55,014 bases of DNA from DATJSN01 sp035504095 (GTDB taxonomy: Bacteria; Planctomycetota; Phycisphaerae; WQYP01): positions 1 to 55,014 of the forward strand of contig DATJSN010000008.1 of the NCBI GenBank assembly GCA_035504095.1, in the 5' to 3' direction. The translations under genes were made by a program, and so were the position numbers. The notes below the pieces were generated by a model. It made no database searches and was not told where the DNA came from. It was given only the letters and a program-made list of their open reading frames with translations. Of this stretch, positions 24,850 to 33,366 are shown piece after piece; the stretch's first letter is position 1, and every line of letters starts with the position of its first letter.

Positions 24850-26247
24850 TCACAATCCTTTGGCGCAAAGCGTGCATATCGGCTGAACGTCGGAGGAACC
24901 GGGCATCCAGCCGGCGAGCATAAAATTATCCGGCAGCAGTTCCGTCACGGGCGTTCCACACCGAGCGCAGCGAATGTCCGATGGTTGCGGCCCCCGAACC
25001 GTTCCGGCGAAATATTGTTCATGAGCCTCGAGCCGTTCGCGCAATTCCTGCAAAAATTTGGCGGCCGCACGGCCTTCGCTGAGTTGATGATCAAAACTCA
25101 GAACAAGATCATATTCACCGGGTCTGTTTATCGGCGGGGCGCCGACGCCCAGAATGGCGGATTGGCCCTGATTAATCACGGGAACAAACGAGCGGACCGC
25201 TTCGGCGGACAGGTCGGTAATGGTAAATGTGCCGCCGGAGAGCGACTCGGGCCGAATTTCACCTGATATGCACTGCATGGCAAGTTCGCGGTATTCGGCT
25301 TCAATGTCGGCCAGGGTTTTTTTGTCCGCATCACGTATAACAGGCACGCGCAACCCTTCGCCTACGTCAACGGCAAAGCCAATGTTAATCTGCTGGTAAT
25401 AATGTCCGCTGCCATCGGCGAAAAAAGCGTTAAACGCCGGATATTTCCGCAGCAGCCGCGCCGTCTCAAACAAAATAACCGCCGAAAAACTGCGGCTCGG
25501 ATCGTCTTTCAAAGCGCCTCGGCCAAGAGATCTCGCCGATATACAAACAGTGCTGGGTATCGTGTTGAAGTGGCTGGAGCGCAAATATCGAATTTCAATT
25601 TGTTTGCTGCGCGACAGTTTTTCGATTTTAGCTGGTACGCCCAAAGCGGGTTGTGGCACGACATGAGCCGCGGTCGGTTCGGGGTGCGCCGCAAAACCGG
25701 GCAAAGAACCGGACTGTTCCGCGGGCTTTTTACCCAGCAGTTCCAACACGTCCTGAGCGCGCACCAATCCTCGTCCACGGAACCGCGCCGCATCGACGTT
25801 ATGTTCTTTCATGACCGCCAGAGCTTCTCGGCTGAAACGAGCGGGAACCTCGGCGACAGGAACTTCTGATGTTGGCGAAAAAGATGCAAGCGGCGAAGTT
25901 CCCGTTCCGGAGGCAGCCGGTGTCGTTGCCGCTGGAATATGAGCGGCGCCGGCGAGCGATGGTGATTGATCCTTCAGGTGCGCGGCTTCGGCGTCTAACG
26001 CTTCGGACGTTTCGCCAATCAGGCAAATGACCGACCCGACTGGAACGTCAGCGCCTTGCCGGGCAAGAATTTTTACAAATCCCGCGGCCGTCGCCGGGAT
26101 TTCAAAATCCGCTTTGCTGGTTTCCACTTCCACCAGCATTTGACCTTCCTGAACGCTCTGGCCGTCTTCCACGAGCCATTGGTTGATGGTCACGGAATCA
26201 TCATTAACGTTTTCCTGAGGTACGCTGATCTTGGTGATGCGGCTCAT
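24850..26247 (-). CDS. 2-oxoacid dehydrogenase E2-like acyltransferase with C-terminal zinc ribbon
   Basis: A 465-residue protein. Residues 1-80 are a lipoyl domain with Lys45 in VETSKADFEI; an Ala/Pro linker follows; residues about 135-170 are an E3/E1-binding domain (FSREALAVMKEHNVDAARF); residues about 210-410 are the catalytic acyltransferase. The active-site His387 is kept, but the usual DHRxxDG reads DHQLSEG. A tail not found in ordinary E2 proteins carries Cys427, Cys430, Cys458 and Cys461, a likely zinc ribbon. Its ATG overlaps the E1 stop (ATGA). It would pass an acyl group from lipoyl to an acceptor; no E3 gene is nearby. CoA or the adjacent ACP are candidate acceptors. Confidence 0.85.
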   Translation of the reverse strand: MSRITKISVPQENVNDDSVTINQWLVEDGQSVQEGQMLVEVETSKADFEIPATAAGFVKILARQGADVPVGSVICLIGETSEALDAEAAHLKDQSPSLAGAAHIPAATTPAASGTGTSPLASFSPTSEVPVAEVPARFSREALAVMKEHNVDAARFRGRGLVRAQDVLELLGKKPAEQSGSLPGFAAHPEPTAAHVVPQPALGVPAKIEKLSRSKQIEIRYLRSSHFNTIPSTVCISARSLGRGALKDDPSRSFSAVILFETARLLRKYPAFNAFFADGSGHYYQQINIGFAVDVGEGLRVPVIRDADKKTLADIEAEYRELAMQCISGEIRPESLSGGTFTITDLSAEAVRSFVPVINQGQSAILGVGAPPINRPGEYDLVLSFDHQLSEGRAAAKFLQELRERLEAHEQYFAGTVRGPQPSDIRCARCGTPVTELLPDNFMLAGWMPGSSDVQPICTLCAKGL

Positions 26248-28259
26248 GAGCGCACGGTCTCCGCAATAGCCTGCAGAATATTATCCGGATTGGGTAAAAG
26301 CGACTTTTCCAGCGGCCCGCTGGAGGGAATGGGATGCTCCGGCGAAGCCAGGCGGCGGATTTTGCTCAGTAAACCGCAGTCCACTTCTGTCAGACGGGCG
26401 ACGAGCTCAGCACCGAAAGCGGCGAATCCAAGCCCTTCCTCAACCACCAGCAGCCGCGCCGTGCGACTTACCGACGCAACAAAGGGTCGTATGTCCAGCG
26501 GATACAGTTGCGTGGGAACCACCAATTCGCACGCGATTTCGTACCGCTCAAACGCCTGAATCACCGCGGCCTCGACTTCGGGCAACATGCCGCCATAGCA
26601 CACAACGGTCAGATCGACGTTTTTCGTCGCGGGGCGCAGTCGCGTTGTGGGAAACGGGTCGGAACTATTTTCGATGACGAATCCCTCAGGCGGCTCGCTG
26701 GTGATGCGCCACGAATACATCAGCTTGTTTTCAATAACCAGGACAGGCCCCGCAATTTCCCGGAAAAGTTCGTCGTAGATGATTCCTGGATCGAGGCGAT
26801 GATGCAGGGCCAGTACGCATACATCGGGCAGTCCCAGAAAATGTTTTTCAAGGGACTGACTGTGCGTGGGGCCGTAGCCGCGCTTGCCTCCCATGGGGGT
26901 GCGGAGAATAAAAGGAACGCGGACTTTATTGTTGTACATATAGCGGAATTTTGAGGCGCTGTTGACGATCTGGTCGGCGGCGAGCATCAGGAAATCACCG
27001 AACATGATCTCGCAAACCGGAATCATGCCGTTAAGCGCCAAACCATTGCCCAGCCCCACAACTATGGCTTCGCTGATGGGCGTGTTGCGGACGCGCCCCG
27101 GAAATTCATCGCTGAGCCCCTTGGTCGCTTTGAAAGCGCCACCATAGGGTGATTCAATGTCTTCTCCCACCAGTATGATGCGCGAATCCCGGGCCATATT
27201 GCGGCGCAATGCTTCGCGGATCTGCACCACGCAGCGGTCCAGTGTGGTTGCCGGAGCGGGAATCCAATGAAGAGTTGTAAGATTCGCTGAGGCGGGAGGA
27301 TCCGCTGAAGCCCAAGGCGCATCGTTCGCTGCGGCCACCGCCTGATCAATCTGACGGTCCGCCTGAGCTTTAATTTCCGCGCCCTGATTCGTCAGATTGT
27401 TTAAGACCAGTTGCAAAGGATCACGGGCCCAGTATTCCTGCAGTTCCGCCGGATTGCGGTCGTCATCCCCTTTGGAATGCGCCATCAGCCGGAATGTGTC
27501 GATGCAGATAAAAGCCGGACGTTTATTTTTACGCACAAAATCCGCCGCGGCGGCGGTCATATCAAAAATGTGCTGTGTATCCCAGGTGCTGGTGTGCAGC
27601 GTCTTGATTCCAAAAGATTGCGGGCGGGCAAGAATGTCGCCGGCCAGCGTTTGTTTCTGGCTGGTGCTTTGGGCGTATAAATTGTTTTCCAGAACAAACA
27701 GCAGCGGCAGTTCCCATTTGGAAGCCAGGTTCAATGTTTCATAAACGGCGCCTTCGCCAAGCGTGCCGTCGCCGAGGAATACAGTAATGATGTTTTCGGA
27801 ATCTTTAAACTTTTCAGCCAAGGCCAGTCCGGCGGAAACAGGAGCAATGCTTCCCTGAACGCCGTTGGAAAAAAATCCCTCTTCACACAAATGCTGTGAT
27901 CCCCCGCGACCGCCGCAAACGCCGGTTTGACGGCCCATGATTTCCGCGATTAACCCCGAAACGTTTCCGGTAAAAGCGATGAAATGCCCGTGACATCGGT
28001 GGTTGGAAAATATTTTGTCGCCCGGTCGCAGTGCGCGGGCCACAGCCACCGCGGAAAGTTCCTGGCCAATGCATGTGTGCACGGTTCCAAAAAGTTTGCC
28101 TTCGGCAAAAAGCGCCAACAGTCGCTGCTCGACGGCGCGAATCAGATATGCAGTTCGAAACCAGTCCGGCACCACCTCCGTCGAAGGAACCTTTTGGCTC
28201 GTCGTGGGCGCTGGGTTATCGGTCGTCGCCTTTTGTAAATCGGCGGTGATGCGGTTCAT
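26244..28259 (-). CDS. Fused alpha/beta E1 of a 2-oxoacid dehydrogenase
   Basis: A 671-residue thiamine-diphosphate enzyme. The N-terminal half is the alpha subunit: SNHRCHGHFIAFTG, then GDGTLGEGAVYETLN ending in VLENN, the ThDP-binding GDG-N30-N motif. The C-terminal half from about residue 335 is the beta subunit: ILVGEDIESPYGGAF, NTPISEAIVVGLGNGLA with the catalytic Glu, and VPFILRTPMGGKRGYGP. It decarboxylates a 2-oxo acid and acylates the lipoyl group of the partner E2. The frame is open to 28316, but AAGGA before the ATG at 28259 fixes the start. Location in a glycan operon, not with E3, suggests a special role. Confidence 0.88.
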   Translation of the reverse strand: MNRITADLQKATTDNPAPTTSQKVPSTEVVPDWFRTAYLIRAVEQRLLALFAEGKLFGTVHTCIGQELSAVAVARALRPGDKIFSNHRCHGHFIAFTGNVSGLIAEIMGRQTGVCGGRGGSQHLCEEGFFSNGVQGSIAPVSAGLALAEKFKDSENIITVFLGDGTLGEGAVYETLNLASKWELPLLFVLENNLYAQSTSQKQTLAGDILARPQSFGIKTLHTSTWDTQHIFDMTAAAADFVRKNKRPAFICIDTFRLMAHSKGDDDRNPAELQEYWARDPLQLVLNNLTNQGAEIKAQADRQIDQAVAAANDAPWASADPPASANLTTLHWIPAPATTLDRCVVQIREALRRNMARDSRIILVGEDIESPYGGAFKATKGLSDEFPGRVRNTPISEAIVVGLGNGLALNGMIPVCEIMFGDFLMLAADQIVNSASKFRYMYNNKVRVPFILRTPMGGKRGYGPTHSQSLEKHFLGLPDVCVLALHHRLDPGIIYDELFREIAGPVLVIENKLMYSWRITSEPPEGFVIENSSDPFPTTRLRPATKNVDLTVVCYGGMLPEVEAAVIQAFERYEIACELVVPTQLYPLDIRPFVASVSRTARLLVVEEGLGFAAFGAELVARLTEVDCGLLSKIRRLASPEHPIPSSGPLEKSLLPNPDNILQAIAETVRS

Positions 28260-28476
28260 ATCATCCTTAATAAAACCAGTCTCGGCTATTATAAAGAAAG
28301 CCTGCTTTGATTGCATATACGGGCATACGGAAACAACAGAAATTATCGGCTAATCGATCAAATATTCTGGAAGTTCGGCATCTCAGAAATGCGGCATTTT
28401 TTAATAGATAGTGTTGAAAGAAAAATGCTCCGCTTTGGTCTATCCACAGAAAATTGGCGGTGTAAGCGGTGAAACC

Positions 28477-29070
28477 TCATGATTCATGTTCTTCAAGCAC
28501 ACGTTCTTTAACCGGCACGGCCGGGTTGCCGACAACGATGGTCCATGCCGGCACATTTTTCATCACCACGGCGCCGGCGCTTACCACCGCGCCGTCGCCT
28601 ACATTCAATCCCGGCCCGACAAACGCACGCGCACAAATCCACGCGTCGTCTCCCACGTTAATTGGAGCTGTTACCAGAGGCATGGACAACCGTGTGTAAT
28701 CGTGTGTGCCGGCGCAAAGATACGCTTCCTGACTTATGGTGACGCGCGACCCGATGGTTACCTGGGCCAGGTTGTAAATCTCGGCGTAGTCCCCAAAGGA
28801 GGATAAATCTCCGATTTCCAGAAGCCACGGATAGTAAACCCGGCTGGTGCGGCGAATAGTGCAGTGTACGCCGACCTTGGCGCCAAAAAAGCGAAGCAAA
28901 AAGCAACGCCAACCGGACCAGGTGTGGAAGGAAAGTCGATAAAAAATTGCCTGTACCATGGACCAGAGCAGGCGTTTTATTTTCCATGCTCTGGGTACCG
29001 CGGAAACAATGCGCAAAACGGCCTGGTCAGACATCGGAGCGGAATCTGTTTTAACGCCAGGTTCGACCAT
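28477..29070 (-). CDS. Hexapeptide-repeat acyltransferase, WcaF type
   Basis: A 197-residue left-handed beta-helix acyltransferase. Two hydrophobic or aromatic helices come first (KRLLWSMVQAIFYRLSF), then the hexapeptide repeats with IGDLSSFGDYAEIYNL, the catalytic-type His in LCAGTHDYTRLSMPLV, and VGDGAVVSAGAVVMKNVP near the end, closing with VVGNPAVPVKERV. This is the layout of colanic-acid type O-acetyltransferases. It would add an acetyl or other acyl group to a sugar. Two starts are possible (29070 or 29034). It heads the minus-strand glycan/acyl operon, 217 bases before E1. Confidence 0.8.
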   Translation of the reverse strand: MVEPGVKTDSAPMSDQAVLRIVSAVPRAWKIKRLLWSMVQAIFYRLSFHTWSGWRCFLLRFFGAKVGVHCTIRRTSRVYYPWLLEIGDLSSFGDYAEIYNLAQVTIGSRVTISQEAYLCAGTHDYTRLSMPLVTAPINVGDDAWICARAFVGPGLNVGDGAVVSAGAVVMKNVPAWTIVVGNPAVPVKERVLEEHES

Positions 29071-29196
29071 TCAAGTAATCATCCCGCAGGCGTCGTTGGC
29101 GGTCAATGAGACGGTGATTATAGGGCTCCAGGGCATTATTTTTGCTGGCATATCGAAACACTCGCGTGTATGGTACGCAAAAAATTCGGAGGGATG

Positions 29197-29472
29197 AGAA
29201 TCTATCTCAAAACATAGCGAGAACCGCGTTTGGCTTCAAAGTGGACAGATGCAAGGAAGAGCGACGAGGGTATATTCGACAGATAATATGATGAGGAGCG
29301 ATGACACAGCAGATGGCCGCTTAGAGGCCAAACCCCTCGGGACGAGGCTTCCTGGCCCCGAATCCGGCGCTGCACCTCCTCGCTGTATTTTTAATAAGGG
29401 CTTCGTCGGTGGTCCTTGGCTCGGGGCCGGGCAGCCGACGTCGCGGCCTCGATATGTTTTGAGATAGATTCT
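29197..29472. repeat. 276-bp element bounded by a 25-bp inverted repeat
   Basis: The arms 29197-29221 and 29448-29472 are complementary at 24 of 25 positions; the core AGAATCTATCTCAAAACATA is exact. The right arm ends one base before the comM/yifB ATG at 29474. The interior is GC-rich and full of local complementarity: GGCCCCGA with TCGGGGCC, GACGAGGC with GCTTCGTC, GTCGG with CCGAC, and TGGCC with GGCCA. It contains no convincing reading frame. It may be a structured RNA leader or a small mobile element with terminal repeats; no clear target duplication is seen. Confidence 0.65.
29251..29330 (+). repeat. Dispersed structured element, copy A
   Basis: Block 1 GCAAGGAAGAGCGAC (29251-29265) is followed by a hairpin ATATT/AATAT (29272-29289), then block 2 at 29295-29315 (starting GGAGCGATGAC), then a hairpin TGGCC/GGCCA. 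The same order of blocks and hairpins, on the opposite strand and with different hairpin sequences, occurs at the window end (54909-55014). Confidence 0.6.
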
Positions 29473-29473
29473 T

Positions 29474-31006
29474 ATGCTGGCCAAAGTACATAGTTTTGTT
29501 CTTCAGGGCATCGAAGCCCTCAAGTGCGAGGTTGAAGTCAACATCGCGCAGAAAGAATACGGCGATCCGTTGATCGTCGGCCTTGCCGACGCGGCGGTGC
29601 GCGAAGCATTGGATCGAATTGCCACGGCAATGGTCAACAGCGGCTTTAACTTTCCACAACAAAAACTTCTGGTGAACCTGGCGCCGGCGGATGTGAAAAA
29701 AGAAGGCAGCGCCCTGGAATTGCCGATCGCCCTGGGCATATTGCACGCGGGCAAAACAATCGGGACGGACCGGCATAAGAAATTTTTGGCGGCAGGGGAA
29801 TTGGCCCTGGATGGTTCGGTGCGGCCGATCAAAGGCGCACTTTCGATGGCCATGCTGGCCGCCGGCGATGGATACGATGGGCTGCTTGTTCCCCCAGCCA
29901 ATGCGCGTGAAGCCAGCGTAGTGCCGGGGATCGACGTGTATCCGATCGACAGCCTGGCAACATTGGTTGGATTCTTGAATGGCCAACTGGAATTGGCGCC
30001 GGAACAAACCGCTCAGGACGAAATTGAAGATGACGTGGATCAATATGACGTCGACTTCGCGGACGTGCGCGGTCAGGAATCGGCCAAAAGAGCGCTGACC
30101 ATCGCCGCGGCGGGGCGGCATAACGTGCTTTTACTGGGTCCGCCAGGCGCGGGCAAAACGATGCTTTGCCAGCGCTTGCCGACGATATTGCCTCCACTAA
30201 CGCGGCAGGAGGCGCTGGAAACATCGCGAATTTATTCCGCGTGCGGTCTTCTGCCCAAGGGATCGAGTCTGATGAAAATGCGCCCCGTCCGCATGCCGCA
30301 TCACACAGCCAGCGGAGCCGCGATGGTCGGCGGTGGAAGCATTCCGCGGCCGGGTGAAGTGTCGCTGGCCCATCACGGAGTATTGTTTCTGGATGAACTG
30401 CCGGAGTTTTCGCGGCACGTTCTGGAGATGCTCCGCCAGCCTCTGGAGTCAGGGGCAGTGACCATTGCCCGATCGCATTCCAGCGTGAGTTTTCCAGCGC
30501 GGTTCATGCTGGTGGCGGCGATGAATCCTTCGGCGAGCGGCAAAGGCACGCTGGATCGGAGAAAAGCCAAGGCGACGGAACTTGCCGCGATGGATAAATA
30601 CATGGCCAAACTTTCTGGCCCGCTATTAGACCGCATCGACATTCACCTGGAAGTGCCCGCGGTTACCTATCGTGACCTGACCAGCAAGGCATCGGGCACC
30701 TCTTCAGCGCAGATGCGCAAAGAAGTCGAATATGCACGGACGATCCAGGCCCGGCGTTTTGGGCGCGATTCAACGATGACCAATGCGGCGATGAAAACGA
30801 AAGAGCTCAAGGAATTTTGCCCACTGGATGAAGATTGCATGCTGCTGATGAAACAGGCGATGGAGGAACTGGGCTTAAGCGCCCGGGCGTTTGACAAAGT
30901 GCGCCGTCTGTCGCGGACGATCGCCGATCTGGAGGGAACAGAAAAAATTTCCGCCACGCACGTGACCGAGGCGATCGGCTATCGATTGCTGGACAGAAAA
31001 TGGTAA
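29474..31006 (+). CDS. YifB/ComM-type Mg-chelatase-like AAA+ ATPase
   Basis: A 510-residue protein with the family's three parts. An N-terminal Lon-like domain (1-170) begins MLAKVHSFVLQGIEAL. A central AAA+ domain has Walker A LLGPPGAGKTML near residue 222 and Walker B VLFLDELPEF near residue 303. The C-terminal Mg-chelatase lid contains LSARAFDKVRRLSRTIADLEG. Homologues (ComM) act as helicases in branch migration during natural transformation. The start at 29474 is fixed by the conserved N-terminus, yet no ribosome binding site is present because an inverted-repeat arm directly precedes it. A strong terminator follows. Confidence 0.93.
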   Translation: MLAKVHSFVLQGIEALKCEVEVNIAQKEYGDPLIVGLADAAVREALDRIATAMVNSGFNFPQQKLLVNLAPADVKKEGSALELPIALGILHAGKTIGTDRHKKFLAAGELALDGSVRPIKGALSMAMLAAGDGYDGLLVPPANAREASVVPGIDVYPIDSLATLVGFLNGQLELAPEQTAQDEIEDDVDQYDVDFADVRGQESAKRALTIAAAGRHNVLLLGPPGAGKTMLCQRLPTILPPLTRQEALETSRIYSACGLLPKGSSLMKMRPVRMPHHTASGAAMVGGGSIPRPGEVSLAHHGVLFLDELPEFSRHVLEMLRQPLESGAVTIARSHSSVSFPARFMLVAAMNPSASGKGTLDRRKAKATELAAMDKYMAKLSGPLLDRIDIHLEVPAVTYRDLTSKASGTSSAQMRKEVEYARTIQARRFGRDSTMTNAAMKTKELKEFCPLDEDCMLLMKQAMEELGLSARAFDKVRRLSRTIADLEGTEKISATHVTEAIGYRLLDRKW

Positions 31007-31030
31007 GGGCCGCGAATTTCGCGGCCCTTT
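31007..31030 (+). terminator. Intrinsic terminator after comM/yifB
   Basis: GGGCCGCG-AATTT-CGCGGCCC followed by TTTATATT, directly after the stop codon. The stem is eight GC pairs, extendable by AA/TT. It lies between convergent genes. Confidence 0.9.
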
Positions 31031-31067
31031 ATATTAATAACCCCCACGAAAATCAAACGTAAATGAA

Positions 31068-31964
31068 TTATGCTCTCTTGCGGCGACGCAACATCAATCC
31101 AATGCCGCCCATTGCAAACAGTGCCAGCGACCCGGGTTCGGGCGTGATCTGCAAATCGTTAAAGAATTCGTCATTGTTACTGCCGCCCACGGTTTCGCCC
31201 GTAAGGAACATATTAACCTGTTGAATTGGGTCTAGGGTGTAGTTGCTATATGTCCAATATTGTGTGCTACCGGATACATTTGTCACAGTAATGGTATAGG
31301 GATTGGTTCCGTCCGGATTGCCGCCAACCATTACCGTAGCGACAATTCCACCTTCTAAATCAGCGAAAGAAACAGTGCTGGTCTGATTTCCACCGTCATT
31401 ATCGGTCAAGACCATGTCGCTGCCGCCACCCACAAATTTTAAAGTAATATCAGTGTGGGTAGGGCTGGTGCCCTGCCCCGTTTGAAGGTTAAATCCGAAA
31501 TTCGCGGGGGAGCTTACAAGCGAACTGGACTGCATCTCGATGCTAAACGGCTGGTTGATCAAAGTGCCCAGGCCCGACGGATCCTGATAGCCCGACGGAT
31601 TAACGTCGAAGGGACGATACATATTAATGCTGGCATTGCTATTAGCGCCATTGGCATAAAAACCCCAGGCATAGCCATTAGCGGAAGCAATGGCTGAATC
31701 ACTACTAGAGCTTTTATTGGCAAGGAAGGTTCCTGCGTAATCGGGACCACTAGGCTGGGAAACTACGCTTGACCATGCGCCAAATCCGCTTCCTTCATTC
31801 GCTGGGGTTGCGCTCCAAGTATTGGGTTGCGAAGCAGTCGCAGTGTAATTTTGTGCACTATCAAAAGCTTCGAGTGCGGCAGATGCACTCCCACAGGACA
31901 CCCCGACTAGCGACAGGCCCGCAATTGAGGCTAAGGTCGCAGTCCCCAATTTCTTCCGGTGCAT
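31068..31964 (-). CDS. PEP-CTERM sorting-domain secreted protein
   Basis: A 298-residue exported protein. The signal peptide covers about residues 1-30 (LASIAGLSLVGVSCGSASAA). The middle is rich in Ser, Gly, Asn and Thr, beta-type and without catalytic motifs. The C-terminus is a PEP-CTERM signal: ITPEPGSLALFAMGGIGL followed by a basic cluster RRRKR, for cleavage and attachment by an exosortase. No exosortase gene is in the window. Five extra codons lie upstream, but GGGAGG fits the ATG at 31964. A long leader precedes it. Confidence 0.85.
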   Translation of the reverse strand: MHRKKLGTATLASIAGLSLVGVSCGSASAALEAFDSAQNYTATASQPNTWSATPANEGSGFGAWSSVVSQPSGPDYAGTFLANKSSSSDSAIASANGYAWGFYANGANSNASINMYRPFDVNPSGYQDPSGLGTLINQPFSIEMQSSSLVSSPANFGFNLQTGQGTSPTHTDITLKFVGGGSDMVLTDNDGGNQTSTVSFADLEGGIVATVMVGGNPDGTNPYTITVTNVSGSTQYWTYSNYTLDPIQQVNMFLTGETVGGSNNDEFFNDLQITPEPGSLALFAMGGIGLMLRRRKRA

Positions 31965-32148
31965 GACGAATCCTCCCAACCCAGAAGACCTCGAATGTCT
32001 AATTTGCCCAGCTCAGAGGTGAAACTCTCACCAACCCGAACCATTAACTATTCAATCAGTACAACAAACCGCCAATATTTACCGAGTACAGATGGTCGCC
32101 GCCATGCGAAACCCCCCGGAATTAATTTAGTACAACGTGACTAAAACG

Positions 32149-32176
32149 AATTTAACCGGTTTACCGCTTCTGTCAA
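32149..32176 (-). promoter_or_regulatory. Candidate promoter of the PEP-CTERM gene
   Basis: On the minus strand TTGACA (32171-32176) and TAAATT (32149-32154) are separated by 16 bases, with the palindrome AACCGGTT in the spacer. This implies an untranslated leader of about 180 bases. The leader contains a GGTGA/TCACC hairpin and three copies of TGTACT. The rest of the 31980-32401 spacer holds no gene. Confidence 0.5.
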
Positions 32177-32401
32177 GGAAAATCTAAATTTTTTTTGAGA
32201 CCACTCATTATAGGACCATAAAATTTCGTCTTTAAGAACAAAAGTCTCTTTCTTTGCTACTACTTAGGCCGCTCATTTCTTTCATTAGCGCCGCGCTAAA
32301 TGTTTTCAAAAGTAATGATGATGGTCTGTTTTCTACCCAACAATTCAACTGCAACAGTAGAATGCCGGGCAAAATGAATCGGGTTTGCAAAGAGCACCAT
32401 A

Positions 32402-33325
32402 ATGCGGTGTTTTATTTTCGTTGCTCTGTTGGTAATTTCCATTTCAGCGAGAACGGTTTTCGGATGGGGCGCCGATGGCCACAGAATCGTTGCCGACATA
32501 GCCACCGATCGTCTCACGCCGGCGACGCGCGCGGCCGTTTTCCCGCTGCTTCAACTGGACGTGGATAAAAATCAGCAGCCGCTTCAGACAGAAACGCTCG
32601 CTGACGTGGCGTCATGGGCCGACTTTATTCGGGAAAACCCCGACCAGGATACCAATGATCGGTTTACCATAGATCCGTCAACCGGAGAGCAGCTGTCAAC
32701 AGGTCCCTGGCACTATGTCGACATTCCGCTCGGACTCAAATACGACCCCAGGCGCGACTGCCCCGAGCCGGGTTCGTGCATCGTAGAGAAGCTCCCTTAT
32801 TTCATTTCGCAGCTCACCGATCTGTCCAATACGCCGCTGGATCGAATGATCGCCCTGAAATTCGTGGTGCATTTTACCGGCGACATTCATCAGCCCTTGC
32901 ACTGCAGCAACCGGGATGACCGTGGTGGAAACCAGTGCATGGTGCAGTTTTTGGATCAGCATCCCGATTATCCCTACAACCTGCATTACATTTGGGACAC
33001 AACGATGATTGAAATGGAATTGCAGCAGATGAACATGACCGACCGGCAGTTCGCCGATTATCTCAATCACAACATTACCCCGCAGCAAGCGCAGCAATGG
33101 ACGTCGGACATGAACGTCGTGGATTGGGCCAATGAATCCAACGCGTTGGCGGTTTCCTGCGCTTATAAGGGTATTCCCGCCAAAGGCGCGGTGATCGACA
33201 TGAATTATGTAAAAAACAGTACCGCGGTCATCAATATGCAACTGGAAAAAGCCGGCGTCCGTTTGGCCGCCGTTTTGAACAAAATTTTTGATCCATCAAT
33301 CCAGACAACAGTGCTTCATTATTGA
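32402..33325 (+). CDS. Secreted S1/P1-type nuclease
   Basis: A 307-residue zinc-dependent nuclease. A signal peptide (1-21, ending TVFG) leaves Trp22 as the mature N-terminus, which is a zinc ligand in this family. Other ligands are seen in WGADGHRIV (His27), WHYVDIP, VVHFTGDIHQPLHCS and YNLHYIWDTTMI. It would cut single-stranded DNA and RNA outside the cytoplasm, for nutrient or phosphate scavenging. Only a weak ribosome binding site precedes the ATG. Confidence 0.92.
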   Translation: MRCFIFVALLVISISARTVFGWGADGHRIVADIATDRLTPATRAAVFPLLQLDVDKNQQPLQTETLADVASWADFIRENPDQDTNDRFTIDPSTGEQLSTGPWHYVDIPLGLKYDPRRDCPEPGSCIVEKLPYFISQLTDLSNTPLDRMIALKFVVHFTGDIHQPLHCSNRDDRGGNQCMVQFLDQHPDYPYNLHYIWDTTMIEMELQQMNMTDRQFADYLNHNITPQQAQQWTSDMNVVDWANESNALAVSCAYKGIPAKGAVIDMNYVKNSTAVINMQLEKAGVRLAAVLNKIFDPSIQTTVLHY

Positions 33326-33366
33326 TTACAGACCCGGTTTCAGAATCTACCGCGCTTTGTATTTGA

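Noticed and set aside
29249..29467. A 72-codon plus-strand peptide within the inverted-repeat element
   Set aside because: No ribosome binding site, and its sequence follows the hairpins of the element; the structure explains it better than coding.
29197..29472. A classical insertion sequence or MITE with target duplication
   Set aside because: The terminal inverted repeats are good, but no transposase is present and no clear direct repeat flanks the arms; I keep it as an unexplained element only.
29321..30121. A 266-codon open frame on the minus strand over the comM/yifB start
   Set aside because: It lies opposite a clear AAA ATPase with Lon-like and Walker motifs; its own translation has no conserved blocks and no ribosome binding site. 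It is a shadow frame.
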